Source: Mycobacterium sp. ST-F2
GTDB taxonomy: Bacteria; Actinomycetota; Actinomycetes; Mycobacteriales; Mycobacteriaceae
Length of the DNA: 64,000 nucleotides
Assembly (NCBI RefSeq): GCF_001905655.1
Contig: NZ_JMHT01000008.1
Location: 62,001-126,000 of the forward strand
Reading direction: 5' to 3'
Both the position numbers and the translations under genes were made by a program. The notes below the pieces were generated by a model. The model was not told the DNA's origin and made no database searches. It saw only the letters and a program-made list of their open reading frames with translations. Positions 6,681 through 14,434 of the stretch are shown here, in pieces (positions within the stretch are counted from its first letter, which is position 1; the number at the start of each line of letters is the position of its first letter).

Positions 6681-7325
6681 TTGACAGCGTTCGGTCGTGC
6701 GTTGGTGGTGTTGCTGGTCGGGGTGTCGTCGCTGTTTTTCGGAGCGGGTACGTCCCATGCGGGTCTCGATAATGAGCTGAGCCTGGTTGATGGTCAGGAT
6801 CGGACGTTGACGGTGCAGCAGTGGGACACGTTCCTCAATGGTGTGTTTCCCCTGGATCGCAACCGGCTGACGCGTGAGTGGTTCCATTCGGGTCGGGCGA
6901 AGTACAACTGCGCCGGCAAGGGTTGCGATGAGTTCGGTGGGACTTTGGAGCTGGGTTACCAGATCGGTTTCCCCTGGTCGCTGGGTGTGGGTATCAACTT
7001 CAGCTACACGACGCCGAACATCCTGCTCGACGACGTGAACCCGTTCCTCATCCCTATGGGGAGCTTTGGTAATGGTGGCATCATCACGCCCAACCTGTTC
7101 CCGGGTGTCTCGATCTCCGCTGACCTGGGCAACGGCCCGGGTATTCAGGAAGTCGCGACGTTCTCGGTGGACGTGTCCGGTCCGGCCGGCGGCGTGGCGG
7201 TCTCCAACGCTCACGGCACTGTGACCGGTGCCGCGGGTGGCGTGCTGCTGCGTCCGTTCGCCCGCCTGATCGCCAAGACCGGCGACTCCGTCACCACCTA
7301 TGGCGAACCCTGGAACATGAACTGA
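6681..7325 (+). CDS. MspA-family porin copy 4 (TTG start)
   Basis: The start is taken as TTG 6681: it aligns with the ATG of copies 2 and 3 after CCCGGGAGTGGGA, gives the same 27-aa signal peptide (LTAFGRALVVLL...TSHA) and the same 214-aa length. A GTG at 6672 is in frame but would add three residues and lose the ribosome binding site. The mature part has Cys50/Cys55, Asp90-Asp91 and Asn93. Bases from about 6961 to 7221 are identical to copy 1, while the 5' half matches copy 3, indicating recent gene conversion across the array. The weaker start codon suggests lower output than copies 2 and 3. Confidence 0.93.
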   Translation: MTAFGRALVVLLVGVSSLFFGAGTSHAGLDNELSLVDGQDRTLTVQQWDTFLNGVFPLDRNRLTREWFHSGRAKYNCAGKGCDEFGGTLELGYQIGFPWSLGVGINFSYTTPNILLDDVNPFLIPMGSFGNGGIITPNLFPGVSISADLGNGPGIQEVATFSVDVSGPAGGVAVSNAHGTVTGAAGGVLLRPFARLIAKTGDSVTTYGEPWNMN

Positions 7326-7346
7326 TCCGAGCGGTCCACCTGACAT

Positions 7347-7385
7347 ACGACAAAGCCCCCGGCCACTGGCCGGGGGCTTTGTCGT
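7347..7385. terminator. 18-bp perfect hairpin between porin copy 4 and mscL
   Basis: ACGACAAAGCCCCCGGCC-ACT-GGCCGGGGGCTTTGTCGT is a perfect stem between convergent genes. With flanking T/A bases it can end transcription from both sides. Confidence 0.85.
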
Positions 7386-7401
7386 TTTCGCGTCGTATCC
7401 G

Positions 7402-7770
7402 CTACTTCTTGTCCAGCAGATCGCGGATCTGAGTCAGCAGTTCGACTTCCTGCTTGATCGCGTCTTCCTTGGCGGCACGGAATTTGCTGTACGGCAGCAC
7501 AACCACGAAGTAGATGACGGCGGCGACCAGGACGAAGTTGATCGCCGCGCTCAAGACCGCGTTCAGGTCCATGTAGTTGTCGCCGAGCAGATGGATGCGC
7601 AGCACGCCGTACGAGTGGTCACCGCCGGCGCCGATGCTCGCGATCAGCGGCTGGATCACCTGGTCGGTGAACGCCTTCACCAGCGTGGTGAACGCGGCGC
7701 CGATGACGACTGCGACCGCCAGATCGACGATGTTCCCCTGGGCGAGGAATTCCTTGAAGCCCTTGAACAT
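7402..7770 (-). CDS. mscL: Large-conductance mechanosensitive channel
   Basis: A 122-aa protein from ATG 7770, preceded by GGGAGG; the longer upstream frame is not gene-like. The N-terminal [23 protein letters not shown] is the MscL signature (TM1 and pore-lining Gly/Ala). A second TM ([17 protein letters not shown]) and a C-terminal coiled helix ([12 protein letters not shown]) follow. The homopentamer opens under membrane tension to release solutes on hypo-osmotic shock. It is about 30 residues shorter than the M. tuberculosis protein, lacking its C-terminal tail. The moaB2-mscL neighbourhood is conserved in mycobacteria. Confidence 0.95.
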   Translation of the reverse strand: MFKGFKEFLAQGNIVDLAVAVVIGAAFTTLVKAFTDQVIQPLIASIGAGGDHSYGVLRIHLLGDNYMDLNAVLSAAINFVLVAAVIYFVVVLPYSKFRAAKEDAIKQEVELLTQIRDLLDKK

Positions 7771-7912
7771 GAGTACCCTCCCTGTGATACGACCTGTACC
7801 CAGGAACGGTAAGGCTGGCCTGGGGCTTCGCGCAGGAGTCGGCGGCCCGACGATCGCAACAGATACTGTCCAGTGACGAAATTGAAATCGGCCTCGCGGA
7901 AAATTTCGCCGA

Positions 7913-8578
7913 TCAGTGCAGGGTGACGGTGATGGCCCGGTGCAACGCAGCGCCCGCGACGGCATTGGCGCTGTGCCTGGGCAGAACGACGAGCACGACG
8001 CGCTCGTCGTTGCTCGTCGGCGACGCGAGGCGTTCGGACACCAGTACCACCTTGGCATCGGTGGCGATGACTTCGGCTGCGGCCTGATCGGCTGTGACGC
8101 CGGCGTTTTCCGGACCGGCGAGGACGTCCACCGTGTCACCGGCGCGCAGTAGATCCGGTAGGGCGGCGTCAGCCAGATGTAATGGGACCATGCGGGCATC
8201 GGGTCCGGCTGCGGCAGTCGTCAGCCTGGAACCCAGCAACCGCACGTCGGTGATGACCTCGCCGCGTCGCGCGGGCGCTGCCAGTGTCGAGCCCACTGCG
8301 GCGCTCGATTCGCGCAGTGCGCCGTCGGGAATGCTTGGTGCAGAACGGGATTCGACGACGACATCGTCGGCGGTCAATGCTGAGCCAGGGGATAGGTCAT
8401 GCTTGGCAATGACGACCGCGACCTGCCCGTCGCGGGGGTCCGGCCGAAATTCGATGACGGCCGCAAGGAGCACGAGTAGCCCGGCGGCGACTCGGCGTGC
8501 AGCGGCCGTTCTGGCCCAGTCGGGCCGTAGTTTCTGTGTCAGTCGGCCGAGTAGTGGCGCGTCGAGCGAATCCCCCAT
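7913..8578 (-). CDS. SAF-domain membrane-anchored protein (CpaB-like), Rv0990c-type
   Basis: A 221-aa protein with a cytoplasmic N-terminus, one membrane segment near residues 28-42 ([14 protein letters not shown]), and an outside SAF domain ([20 protein letters not shown]). SAF folds occur in Flp pilus assembly protein CpaB and in antifreeze/flagellar P-ring chaperones. The C-terminal region ([20 protein letters not shown]) matches the CpaB-like extension. No pilus genes are near, and the function in mycobacteria is unknown. The position next to ruc is conserved with M. tuberculosis. Confidence 0.75.
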   Translation of the reverse strand: MGDSLDAPLLGRLTQKLRPDWARTAAARRVAAGLLVLLAAVIEFRPDPRDGQVAVVIAKHDLSPGSALTADDVVVESRSAPSIPDGALRESSAAVGSTLAAPARRGEVITDVRLLGSRLTTAAAGPDARMVPLHLADAALPDLLRAGDTVDVLAGPENAGVTADQAAAEVIATDAKVVLVSERLASPTSNDERVVLVVLPRHSANAVAGAALHRAITVTLH

Positions 8579-8641
8579 GCCGTAACGGTAGGGATTTCGG
8601 TCGGGAAAAACAGGTCCGGAGGCTTCCGGCCTGTGGATAAC

Positions 8642-8959
8642 TCAGCTGGACGCGGCAGCGGCCGGTGCGGCCGACGTCGTGCTGTTCGAGCTGGATGACG
8701 ACGACGAAGACGACGACGAGTCCGACGAACTGGAGCTCGACTCACTCTTGGCCGGTGCGGCCGCGGTGCTGGAGCTCTTCGAATCGCGGTTGTCGGTGCG
8801 GTAGAAGCCGCTGCCCTTGAAGACCACGCCGACGGAACCGAACAGCTTGCGCAGCCGGCCCTGGCACTTGGGGCATTCGGTCAGCGCGTCATCGCTGAAG
8901 GCCTGCACCGCGTCGAACCGGTTGTCGCACTCGGTACACGCGTAGGAATAGGTCGGCAC
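8642..8959 (-). CDS. ruc: FmdB-type zinc-ribbon redox-regulated chaperone
   Basis: About 105 aa starting at GTG 8959 (VPTYSYACTEC), set by a GGAGG 8 nt upstream and by the FmdB-family N-terminus. CTEC and CPKC form the zinc ribbon. The C-terminal third is a disordered tail made almost only of Ser, Ala and Thr. The M. tuberculosis homologue Rv0991c (Ruc) is a chaperone activated by oxidation of its zinc cysteines and works with DnaK; it belongs to the HrcA heat-shock regulon. A CIRCE-like operator upstream here (8986-9012) supports the same control. Confidence 0.85.
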   Translation of the reverse strand: MPTYSYACTECDNRFDAVQAFSDDALTECPKCQGRLRKLFGSVGVVFKGSGFYRTDNRDSKSSSTAAAPAKSESSSSSSDSSSSSSSSSSSNSTTSAAPAAAASS

Positions 8960-8985
8960 GTAAACCTCCGAGGTCGTCAAACTTG

Positions 8986-9012
8986 TTAGCACTCTACCGG
9001 TTTAAGTGCCAA
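8986..9012 (-). promoter_or_regulatory. CIRCE-like HrcA operator upstream of ruc
   Basis: TTAGCACTC-N9-AAGTGCCAA matches the CIRCE consensus (TTAGCACTC-N9-GAGTGCTAA) perfectly on the left half and at 7 of 9 positions on the right. It lies 26 bp upstream of the ruc start. It implies repression by HrcA, relieved on heat or proteotoxic stress. Confidence 0.8.
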
Positions 9013-9102
9013 AACAGCTATTCGGTGCCTGGCATTCCCGAGGCAGCGGCCCCTGTGGCCTGGTGGCGGGGCCATTTGCTTCCGGGAGGGCGGCAGGACA
9101 CA

Positions 9103-9108
9103 TAGCAT
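9103..9108 (+). promoter_or_regulatory. -10 element (TAGCAT) of the metallothionein-like gene
   Basis: This TANNNT hexamer ends 7 nt before ATG 9116, the spacing of a mycobacterial leaderless promoter. Confidence 0.45.
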
Positions 9109-9115
9109 TGTGTGC

Positions 9116-9211
9116 ATGACTCGCATCATGACCAAGGGCGGCTGTGACAACCCGGACTGCACCTGCGAAAACTGCAACTGCGGATCGGGATGTACCTGCG
9201 GCAAGGACTGA
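9116..9211 (+). CDS. Tiny cysteine-rich metallothionein-like protein, 31 aa
   Basis: The ORF runs ATG 9116 to TGA 9209-9211, and an in-frame ATG at 9128 would give 27 aa. Seven cysteines occur in the last 22 residues in metallothionein spacing (C-x4-C-x-C-x2-C-x-C-x3-C-x-C). The protein has no aromatic residues, so it should fold around Cu(I) or Zn(II). There is no usable Shine-Dalgarno, but a TANNNT box ends 7 nt upstream, so translation is probably leaderless. It differs in cysteine pattern from M. tuberculosis MymT. It sits between the redox chaperone ruc and the 5-FTHF ligase gene. Its length is below usual annotation cut-offs. Confidence 0.7.
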   Translation: MTRIMTKGGCDNPDCTCENCNCGSGCTCGKD

Positions 9212-9226
9212 TTGTCTTCCGCAGGT

Positions 9227-9811
9227 TCAAACTCCCAGCGTGACGAGGCCCGTCCGCGGGGTCAGGGCGTGCGTCATCGCGATGTCGTGCGGTTCAGCGG
9301 GCAGCTCCGGCAGCAGGTCGTCGTCAAACACCACCGCGACCAGCTGTGCGTCCGGCGCGGCCAGCGCCAGCGAGCGGTCGTAGAAACCGGCGCCGCGGCC
9401 GAGCCGGACGCCGGTTCGGTCGACGCCCAGCGCGGGGATCAGGATCACATCGGCCTGACGGATCGCGTCGGGCGGCAGATGTGGGGTGGGCGGTTCCAGC
9501 AGCCCGAATTGCGCCTCGATGAGGTGTCCGCGCCGGTACCAGCCCCAGCTCAGCGGGGCGTCGGGGCGCGTCACCGGCAACAACACCTGTGCGCCCGCGT
9601 CCACGAGGGCGTCCAGCATCGCGAGTGAACCCGGCTCGGTACCGATCGGCACGTAGGCACAGACCACTGCGCCGGAGCTGACCAAATCGGGTATCCACCG
9701 GGCCAGTGCATCGGCATCGGCCAGACGCTGCGCCGATGTCCGGGCGCGTCGTCGGCGCAGGATCTCGCTGCGCAACTCGCGCTTGCCGGCCTCGGGGCTC
9801 ACGGCTACCAC
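9227..9811 (-). CDS. 5-formyltetrahydrofolate cyclo-ligase family protein
   Basis: The enzyme converts 5-formyl-THF with ATP to 5,10-methenyl-THF. Visible motifs are an N-terminal KRELRSEILRRRRA, the central CAYVPIGTEPG and the C-terminal GVDRTGVRLGRGAGFYDRSLA (ATP/Mg loop). The frame is open up to ATG 9862, but that start has no ribosome binding site and adds unconserved residues. GTG 9811, or GTG 9802, gives about 194 aa, close to the M. tuberculosis Rv0992c length, so I prefer 9811. It is divergent from galU, as in M. tuberculosis. Confidence 0.85.
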   Translation of the reverse strand: MVAVSPEAGKRELRSEILRRRRARTSAQRLADADALARWIPDLVSSGAVVCAYVPIGTEPGSLAMLDALVDAGAQVLLPVTRPDAPLSWGWYRRGHLIEAQFGLLEPPTPHLPPDAIRQADVILIPALGVDRTGVRLGRGAGFYDRSLALAAPDAQLVAVVFDDDLLPELPAEPHDIAMTHALTPRTGLVTLGV

Positions 9812-9924
9812 GGTGTCATATTTGCTCCCGACGTGTTGTACACCTGTCCAGGTAACGGCCATGTGGACGTTGCGGCCGGCTGCGGGAAGGTGAACCTTGG
9901 TAGGGCAGATCGAGGCAATGCCGT

Positions 9925-9930
9925 TATCGT
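9925..9930 (+). promoter_or_regulatory. -10 element (TATCGT) of galU
   Basis: The TANNNT box ends 7 nt before ATG 9938, and no Shine-Dalgarno lies in between. A leaderless galU transcript is likely. Confidence 0.55.
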
Positions 9931-9937
9931 GTGAACA

Positions 9938-10852
9938 ATGACGACACAGCCTTCAGTGCCGATGCCGCGCACCGCGGTGGTCCCGGCGGCTGGTCTGGGC
10001 ACGCGTTTTCTGCCTGCCACCAAGACAGTCCCCAAAGAGTTGCTGCCGGTCGTCGACACCCCGGGTATCGAGCTGGTTGCTGCAGAAGCTGCTGACGCCG
10101 GCGGCGAGCGCCTGGTCATCGTGACCTCGGAAGGCAAGGACGGCGTCGTTGCGCATTTCGTCGAGGACCTGATTCTCGAAGGAACGCTCGAGGCGCGCGG
10201 CAAGCACGTGATGCTCGAGAAGGTGCGGCGGGCGCCGGCGTTGATCAAGGTCGAGTCGGTCGTGCAGGCCGAGCCGCTGGGCCTGGGGCACGCCGTCAGC
10301 TGCGTCGAGCCGGTGCTGCTGCCCGACGAGGACGCCATCGCGGTCCTGCTGCCCGACGACCTGGTGCTGCCGACCGGCGTGCTGGAGACCATGGCGAAGG
10401 TGCGCGCCAAGCGCGGCGGCTCCGTGTTGTGTGCCATCGAGGTGCCGCAGGACGAGATCAGCGCCTACGGCGTGTTCGACGTCGAGACCGTCCCGGACGC
10501 GGCCAACCCGAATGTGCTGCGCGTCAAGGGCATGGTGGAGAAGCCCAAGGCCGAGGATGCGCCGTCGCCCTACGCCGCGGCCGGCCGCTACATCTTGGAC
10601 CGGGCCATCTTCGACGCGCTGCGGCGCGTGCAGAAGGGCGTGGGCGGCGAGATTCAGCTGACCGATGCCATCGCGCTGCTCATCGAGGACGGCCACCCCG
10701 TCCACGTCGTGGTGCACCGCGGATCCCGACACGACCTGGGAAATCCCGGCGGCTACCTTAAAGCTGCGGTTGACTTCGCGTTGGAACGTGACGACTACGG
10801 CCCGGAATTGCGGCGGTGGTTGGTCGAGCGATTGGGTCTTGCCGAGCGCTGA
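9938..10852 (+). CDS. galU: UTP-glucose-1-phosphate uridylyltransferase
   Basis: A 304-aa enzyme making UDP-glucose for cell-wall polysaccharides, trehalose and glycogen. The N-terminal nucleotide-binding loop AAGLGTRFLPATKTVPKE and PVVDTPGIE are GalU hallmarks. Metal and sugar-binding segments follow (LLPDDLVLP, GMVEKPK, GGEIQLTDAI). The length matches the bacterial family. The promoter is probably leaderless (TATCGT at 9925-9930). The gene order galU-moeA1-rimJ is conserved in mycobacteria. Confidence 0.95.
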   Translation: MTTQPSVPMPRTAVVPAAGLGTRFLPATKTVPKELLPVVDTPGIELVAAEAADAGGERLVIVTSEGKDGVVAHFVEDLILEGTLEARGKHVMLEKVRRAPALIKVESVVQAEPLGLGHAVSCVEPVLLPDEDAIAVLLPDDLVLPTGVLETMAKVRAKRGGSVLCAIEVPQDEISAYGVFDVETVPDAANPNVLRVKGMVEKPKAEDAPSPYAAAGRYILDRAIFDALRRVQKGVGGEIQLTDAIALLIEDGHPVHVVVHRGSRHDLGNPGGYLKAAVDFALERDDYGPELRRWLVERLGLAER

Positions 10853-10938
10853 GCGCCTGACACCGGCGGTACGGTTGGCCCCGACATGCGTGAGCATGCG
10901 GTCACCCACGGTGTACGAGGTATGCAGAAAGGCGAGCT

Positions 10939-12177
10939 GTGCGTTCGGTTGAGGAGCAGCAGGCCCGGGTTACGGCAGCTGCAGTAGCGCCGCGGCCGGT
11001 GCGGGTGGCGATTGCCGAAGCGCAGGGCCTGATGTGTGCCGAAGAAGTGGTCACCGAGCGGCCGCTGCCCGGATTCGATCAAGCCGCCATCGACGGTTAC
11101 GCCGTGCGCAGCGTCGACGTGATGGGCGCGGATTCCGGCGGCGAGAGCGACGTCACCCTGCCTGTGGTCTCGACCATCGCTGCTGGTGAACGCACCCCCA
11201 CGCGGCTACAGCCGCGGCAGGCCGCACGGGTGCAGACCGGTGCTCCCATGCCCACTCTCGCCGATGCGGTGCTGCCGCTGCGCTGGACCGACGGCGGTGA
11301 GTCGCGGGTACGGGTCCTGCGCGGTGTGCGATCCGGCGCGTATGTGCGTCGTACCGGTGATGACGTGCAGCCCGGTGACGTCGCGGTGCGTGCCGGCACC
11401 ATCATCGGGCCGGCGCAGGTCGGACTGCTGGCGGCGGTGGGCCGCGAACGCGTACTGGTGCACCCGCGGCCGCGGCTGACGATCATTTCCGTCGGCGGCG
11501 AGCTGGTCGACATCGCCCGGACGCCCGGCAACGGCCAGGTCTATGACGTCAATTCCTATGCGCTGGCCGCCGCGGGTCGCGATGCGGGTGCCGAGGTGAA
11601 CCGGGTCGGCATCGTCGACGCCGACCCCAAGATCCTGCGCGACGTGGTTGAAGGACAGCTGAGCCGGTCGGAACTCGTGGTGATCGCGGGCGCTGTCGGC
11701 GGGGCCGCGGCAGAGGGCGTGCGCGCGGTCCTCGCCGAGTTGGGGGAGATGGAGGTCGCCCGAATCGCGATGCATCCCGGGTCGGTGCAGGGTTTCGGAA
11801 CGCTCGGGCGCGATGGTGTTCCGGTCTTCCTGCTGCCGGCCAACCCGGTGAGTGCGCTCGTGGTCTTCGAGGTGATGGTCCGCCCGCTGATCCGGATGTC
11901 GCTGGGCAAGCGGCAGCCGATGCGGCGCGTGGTGCCGGCTCGCACGTTGTCGCCCATCTCATCGGTGGTGGGGCGCAAGGGATTTCTGCGCGGCCAGTTG
12001 ATGCGCGATCAGGACACTGGTGAGTATCTGGTGCAGGCCTTGGGCGGAGCCCCGGGCGCGTCGCACCTGCTGGCCACCCTCGCCGAGGCCAACTGCCTGG
12101 TGATCGTGCCCACCGAGGCCGAGCAGATTCGCACGGGCGAATCCGTCGACGTGGCCTTCCTTGCGCAGCGCGGCTGA
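10939..12177 (+). CDS. moeA1: MoeA/gephyrin-like protein (Glp-type)
   Basis: A 412-aa protein from GTG 10939 with AGAAAGG upstream. MoeA features are GFDQAAIDGYAVRS, QTGAPMPTLADAVLP, the central MPT-binding region GNGQVYDVNSYAL with GAVGGAAAEGVRA (normally GGVS), and domain IV. MoeA normally inserts molybdate into molybdopterin. In Corynebacterium the orthologous copy next to glpR, called Glp, has been recruited to cell division and binds the membrane receptor GlpR and FtsZ. The same three-gene cluster (moeA-like, acetyltransferase, GlpR-like) occurs here, so a divisome role is at least as likely as cofactor synthesis. GAVGG in place of the usual GGVSxGxxD loop supports loss of catalysis. Confidence 0.85.
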   Translation: MRSVEEQQARVTAAAVAPRPVRVAIAEAQGLMCAEEVVTERPLPGFDQAAIDGYAVRSVDVMGADSGGESDVTLPVVSTIAAGERTPTRLQPRQAARVQTGAPMPTLADAVLPLRWTDGGESRVRVLRGVRSGAYVRRTGDDVQPGDVAVRAGTIIGPAQVGLLAAVGRERVLVHPRPRLTIISVGGELVDIARTPGNGQVYDVNSYALAAAGRDAGAEVNRVGIVDADPKILRDVVEGQLSRSELVVIAGAVGGAAAEGVRAVLAELGEMEVARIAMHPGSVQGFGTLGRDGVPVFLLPANPVSALVVFEVMVRPLIRMSLGKRQPMRRVVPARTLSPISSVVGRKGFLRGQLMRDQDTGEYLVQALGGAPGASHLLATLAEANCLVIVPTEAEQIRTGESVDVAFLAQRG

Positions 12178-12180
12178 TTC

Positions 12181-12834
12181 GTGAACCTGCTGCGTTCGAG
12201 TGCGATTCATCCGGGCTGGCCGTTGTCGGTCGGTCCGATCCGGGTGCGGGCCGGGGTGGTGCGGTTGCGGCCGGTGCGGTTGCGTGATGGCCCGGTGTGG
12301 AGCCGGATGCGGCTGACCGACCGCGCGCACCTGGAGCCCTGGGAACCGGTCGGCGAGGTGGATTGGACTGCGCGCCATGCTGTTTCGTCATGGCCGGCGC
12401 TGTGTTCGGGGTTGCGCGGCGAGGCTCGGCGCGGTCGCATGCTGCCGTACGTCATCGAACTGGACGGCGAGTTCTGCGGGCAGCTGACCATCGGCAACGT
12501 GACGCACGGGGCACTGCGGTCGGCGTGGATCGGGTACTGGGTGGCAAGCCGGTTCACGGGCGGAGGGATCGCGACGGCCGCGCTGGCGCTGGGCGTCGAT
12601 CATGCCTTCGGCCCTGTCGGCCTGCACCGGATCGAGGCGACGGTGCGGCCGGAGAACGGTCCGAGCCGGTCGGTGCTGGCGCGTGTGGGCTTCCGCGAAG
12701 AGGGCCTGCTGCAGCGGTACCTGGAAGTCGACGGTGCCTGGCGCGACCATTTGCTGGTTGCGAAGACGGTGGAGGAGATGACGCAGTCAGCGTCATCGGC
12801 GCTGGTCAGGGATGGTCGAGCCACCTGGGTCTGA
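12181..12834 (+). CDS. rimJ: GNAT N-acetyltransferase, RimJ-like
   Basis: A 217-aa protein whose GTG start lies 3 nt after the moeA1 stop. GNAT motifs are CGQLTIGNVTHGALRSAWIGYWV (motif A strand) and RFTGGGIATAALALGVDHAFG (acetyl-CoA loop), then the RimJ/RimL ending GLHRIEATVRPENGPSRSVL and GFREEGLLQRYL. RimJ-type enzymes acetylate protein N-termini, such as ribosomal S5 in E. coli. The substrate here is unknown. It lies between moeA1/glp and glpR in a conserved order. Confidence 0.85.
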   Translation: MNLLRSSAIHPGWPLSVGPIRVRAGVVRLRPVRLRDGPVWSRMRLTDRAHLEPWEPVGEVDWTARHAVSSWPALCSGLRGEARRGRMLPYVIELDGEFCGQLTIGNVTHGALRSAWIGYWVASRFTGGGIATAALALGVDHAFGPVGLHRIEATVRPENGPSRSVLARVGFREEGLLQRYLEVDGAWRDHLLVAKTVEEMTQSASSALVRDGRATWV

Positions 12835-12930
12835 GCAATTCGTACCGTCGGCGCCGTGAAATGTGCGCAAATCGCAAATGAGTCTGTGTTGCAGATGTGA
12901 CATAAGTGACTGATGTGCTTGTAAGTAGCG

Positions 12931-12948
12931 AATTACAGGTGTGTAATT
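12931..12948. promoter_or_regulatory. AATTAC-N6-GTAATT palindrome upstream of glpR
   Basis: A perfect 6-6-6 inverted repeat in an AT-rich stretch (12840-12955) that stands out from the surrounding GC-rich DNA, about 70 bp before the glpR start. It is a likely operator or part of the promoter. Confidence 0.45.
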
Positions 12949-13016
12949 GAACCTGGCGCGTCGGCTTCGGATGCGCTGGTCACGGACCTAATCTGATGGG
13001 GAAAGGAGCCGGCGAC

Positions 13017-14189
13017 ATGCCAAGCATCCCCCAATCCCTACTGTGGATATCCCTCGTCGTGTTGTGGCTTTTCGTGTTGGTGCCGATGTTGATCAGCAAG
13101 CGCGAAAACGTCCGCCGTACGAGCGATGTCGCTTTGGCGACCCGCGTGCTCAACACGCAGGGCAACAGCCGGCTGCGGCGCCGCAGTGGACCCGCCTCGG
13201 GGCACTACAGCGACCCGCACTGGAAGCAGGACGAGGACTTCACCGCGTTCGAAGATGACTTCGCGCGCGGCGACGCGACGACCGATTCGATCCCGGTCGC
13301 CGACCCTGAAGCCGGTGCCCCGCGCGCGGTGGTACTGGCTGAACAGGTCGTCGTCGAGGAATCGGCGTATCTGGACGTCGAGGTCGTCGAGATGGACTCC
13401 GGTGCGCTGCCGATCGGTGCCTCGGGACGCATGAAAGCCGTGCCCGAGCCTGAAACTCAGGAACAGCCAACACTTTTCGACGACGTCGCGACGCCCACCA
13501 TGGCGATCCGGACCATCTCCGAGGCCGACTTCGAGCCCGAGGAAGCGCTCACGGACGAGATGGCGGCGGCCGAGCCCGAGGCAGAGCCGACCACCGACGT
13601 TCATGAGGCGGTCGCGACCGATGAGGCCGGCGAGACTGTAGAAGAGCCTCAGGCCGAAGCGGAGGACGGCACCGAGCACGACTACGAGTACGTCGACGAC
13701 ACGTCGGGTGTCGAGGCCGTGTCGGAGGACGAGCCGAAGCTGGCCGACTCGATGTCGCACGCCCGCCGCAACCGCTACGAATCGAAGGCCGCCGTTGCGG
13801 CCGCCGAGCGCAAGTACCGCTTCCGCAGCCGGATGCTGTCGGGCATGGCGCTGGCCATCCTGTTCACCGGCATCGCGGCCTTCTCGCTGTCGCCGAGCAT
13901 GTGGTGGGTCTGCGGCGCGGTCAGCGTCATCTCGGTGCTGTACCTGGCTTACCTGCGTCGTCAGACCCGCATCGAAGAGCAGCTGCGGCGCCGTCGTGCC
14001 CAGCGCATGATGCGGTCGCGGCACGGTGTGGAGAACACCCAGGACGAGGAGTTCGATGTCGTCCCTTCTAGGCTGCGGCGGCCAGGCGCCGTAGTGCTGG
14101 ACATCGACGACGAGGATCCGATCTTCGAGCACCTGGAATATGCCCGGATGGCGCGCGACTATGACCTGCCCCGGGCGGCCGGGCAGTAA
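13017..14189 (+). CDS. glpR: GlpR/SepX-like divisome membrane protein (Rv0996-type)
   Basis: About 390 aa from ATG 13017, chosen because GAAAGGAG lies 8 nt upstream, rather than ATG 12996. The layout is an N-terminal membrane helix (SLLWISLVVLWLFVLVPMLI), a long acidic Glu/Asp/Ala-rich disordered region (about residues 90-240), two adjacent TM helices (SGMALAILFTGIAAF and MWWVCGAVSVISVLYLAYL), and a basic then acidic C-terminal tail. In Corynebacterium, GlpR is the membrane receptor of the gephyrin-like Glp; Streptomyces SepX is related. Co-occurrence with moeA1/glp just upstream supports that role at the septum. Confidence 0.8.
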   Translation: MPSIPQSLLWISLVVLWLFVLVPMLISKRENVRRTSDVALATRVLNTQGNSRLRRRSGPASGHYSDPHWKQDEDFTAFEDDFARGDATTDSIPVADPEAGAPRAVVLAEQVVVEESAYLDVEVVEMDSGALPIGASGRMKAVPEPETQEQPTLFDDVATPTMAIRTISEADFEPEEALTDEMAAAEPEAEPTTDVHEAVATDEAGETVEEPQAEAEDGTEHDYEYVDDTSGVEAVSEDEPKLADSMSHARRNRYESKAAVAAAERKYRFRSRMLSGMALAILFTGIAAFSLSPSMWWVCGAVSVISVLYLAYLRRQTRIEEQLRRRRAQRMMRSRHGVENTQDEEFDVVPSRLRRPGAVVLDIDDEDPIFEHLEYARMARDYDLPRAAGQ

Positions 14190-14237
14190 CCGGTTTTCAT
14201 GTGGCGGACCGGTACTGGTAGCCTTTGCTTCCGGTAA

Positions 14238-14310
14238 GGGGCTATAGCGCAGTTGGTAGCGCGTCTCGTTCGCATCGAGAAGGTCAGGGGTTCGATTCCC
14301 CTTAGCTCCA
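14238..14310 (+). tRNA. tRNA-Ala (CGC)
   Basis: 73 nt. The acceptor stem GGGGCTA/TAGCTCC has one G-T pair. The anticodon stem TCTCG/CGAGA closes the loop TTCGCAT with anticodon CGC at 14271-14273. The T loop is GGTTCGATTCC. The 3' CCA is not encoded. The same tRNA follows the glpR homologue in M. tuberculosis. Confidence 0.95.
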
Positions 14311-14434
14311 CAGAGATTCAAATGGGGTCGGTGTTCACCGGCCCCATTTGTGCTTTCCGGACCTACCGCTCTGGCCGGGAAGTTCATAGGCTGGCTGGGG
14401 TCGCCCCACATCCCGACAACGTCAGGACATCCTC

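Noticed and set aside
8690..8790. Repetitive GAC/TCG run
   Set aside because: Not a tandem repeat element; it encodes the Ser-rich disordered tail of ruc on the minus strand.
12894..12909. TGTGACATAAGTGACT as a CRP site
   Set aside because: Only the left half fits; the right half is TGACT rather than TCACA, so it is not a convincing palindrome.
13038..14411. 457-aa reverse ORF over glpR and the tRNA
   Set aside because: It reads through the tRNA and mirrors glpR; not gene-like.
14238..14434. tRNA-Ala as a phage or island attachment site
   Set aside because: No integrase gene and no repeat of the tRNA 3' end was seen in the window.
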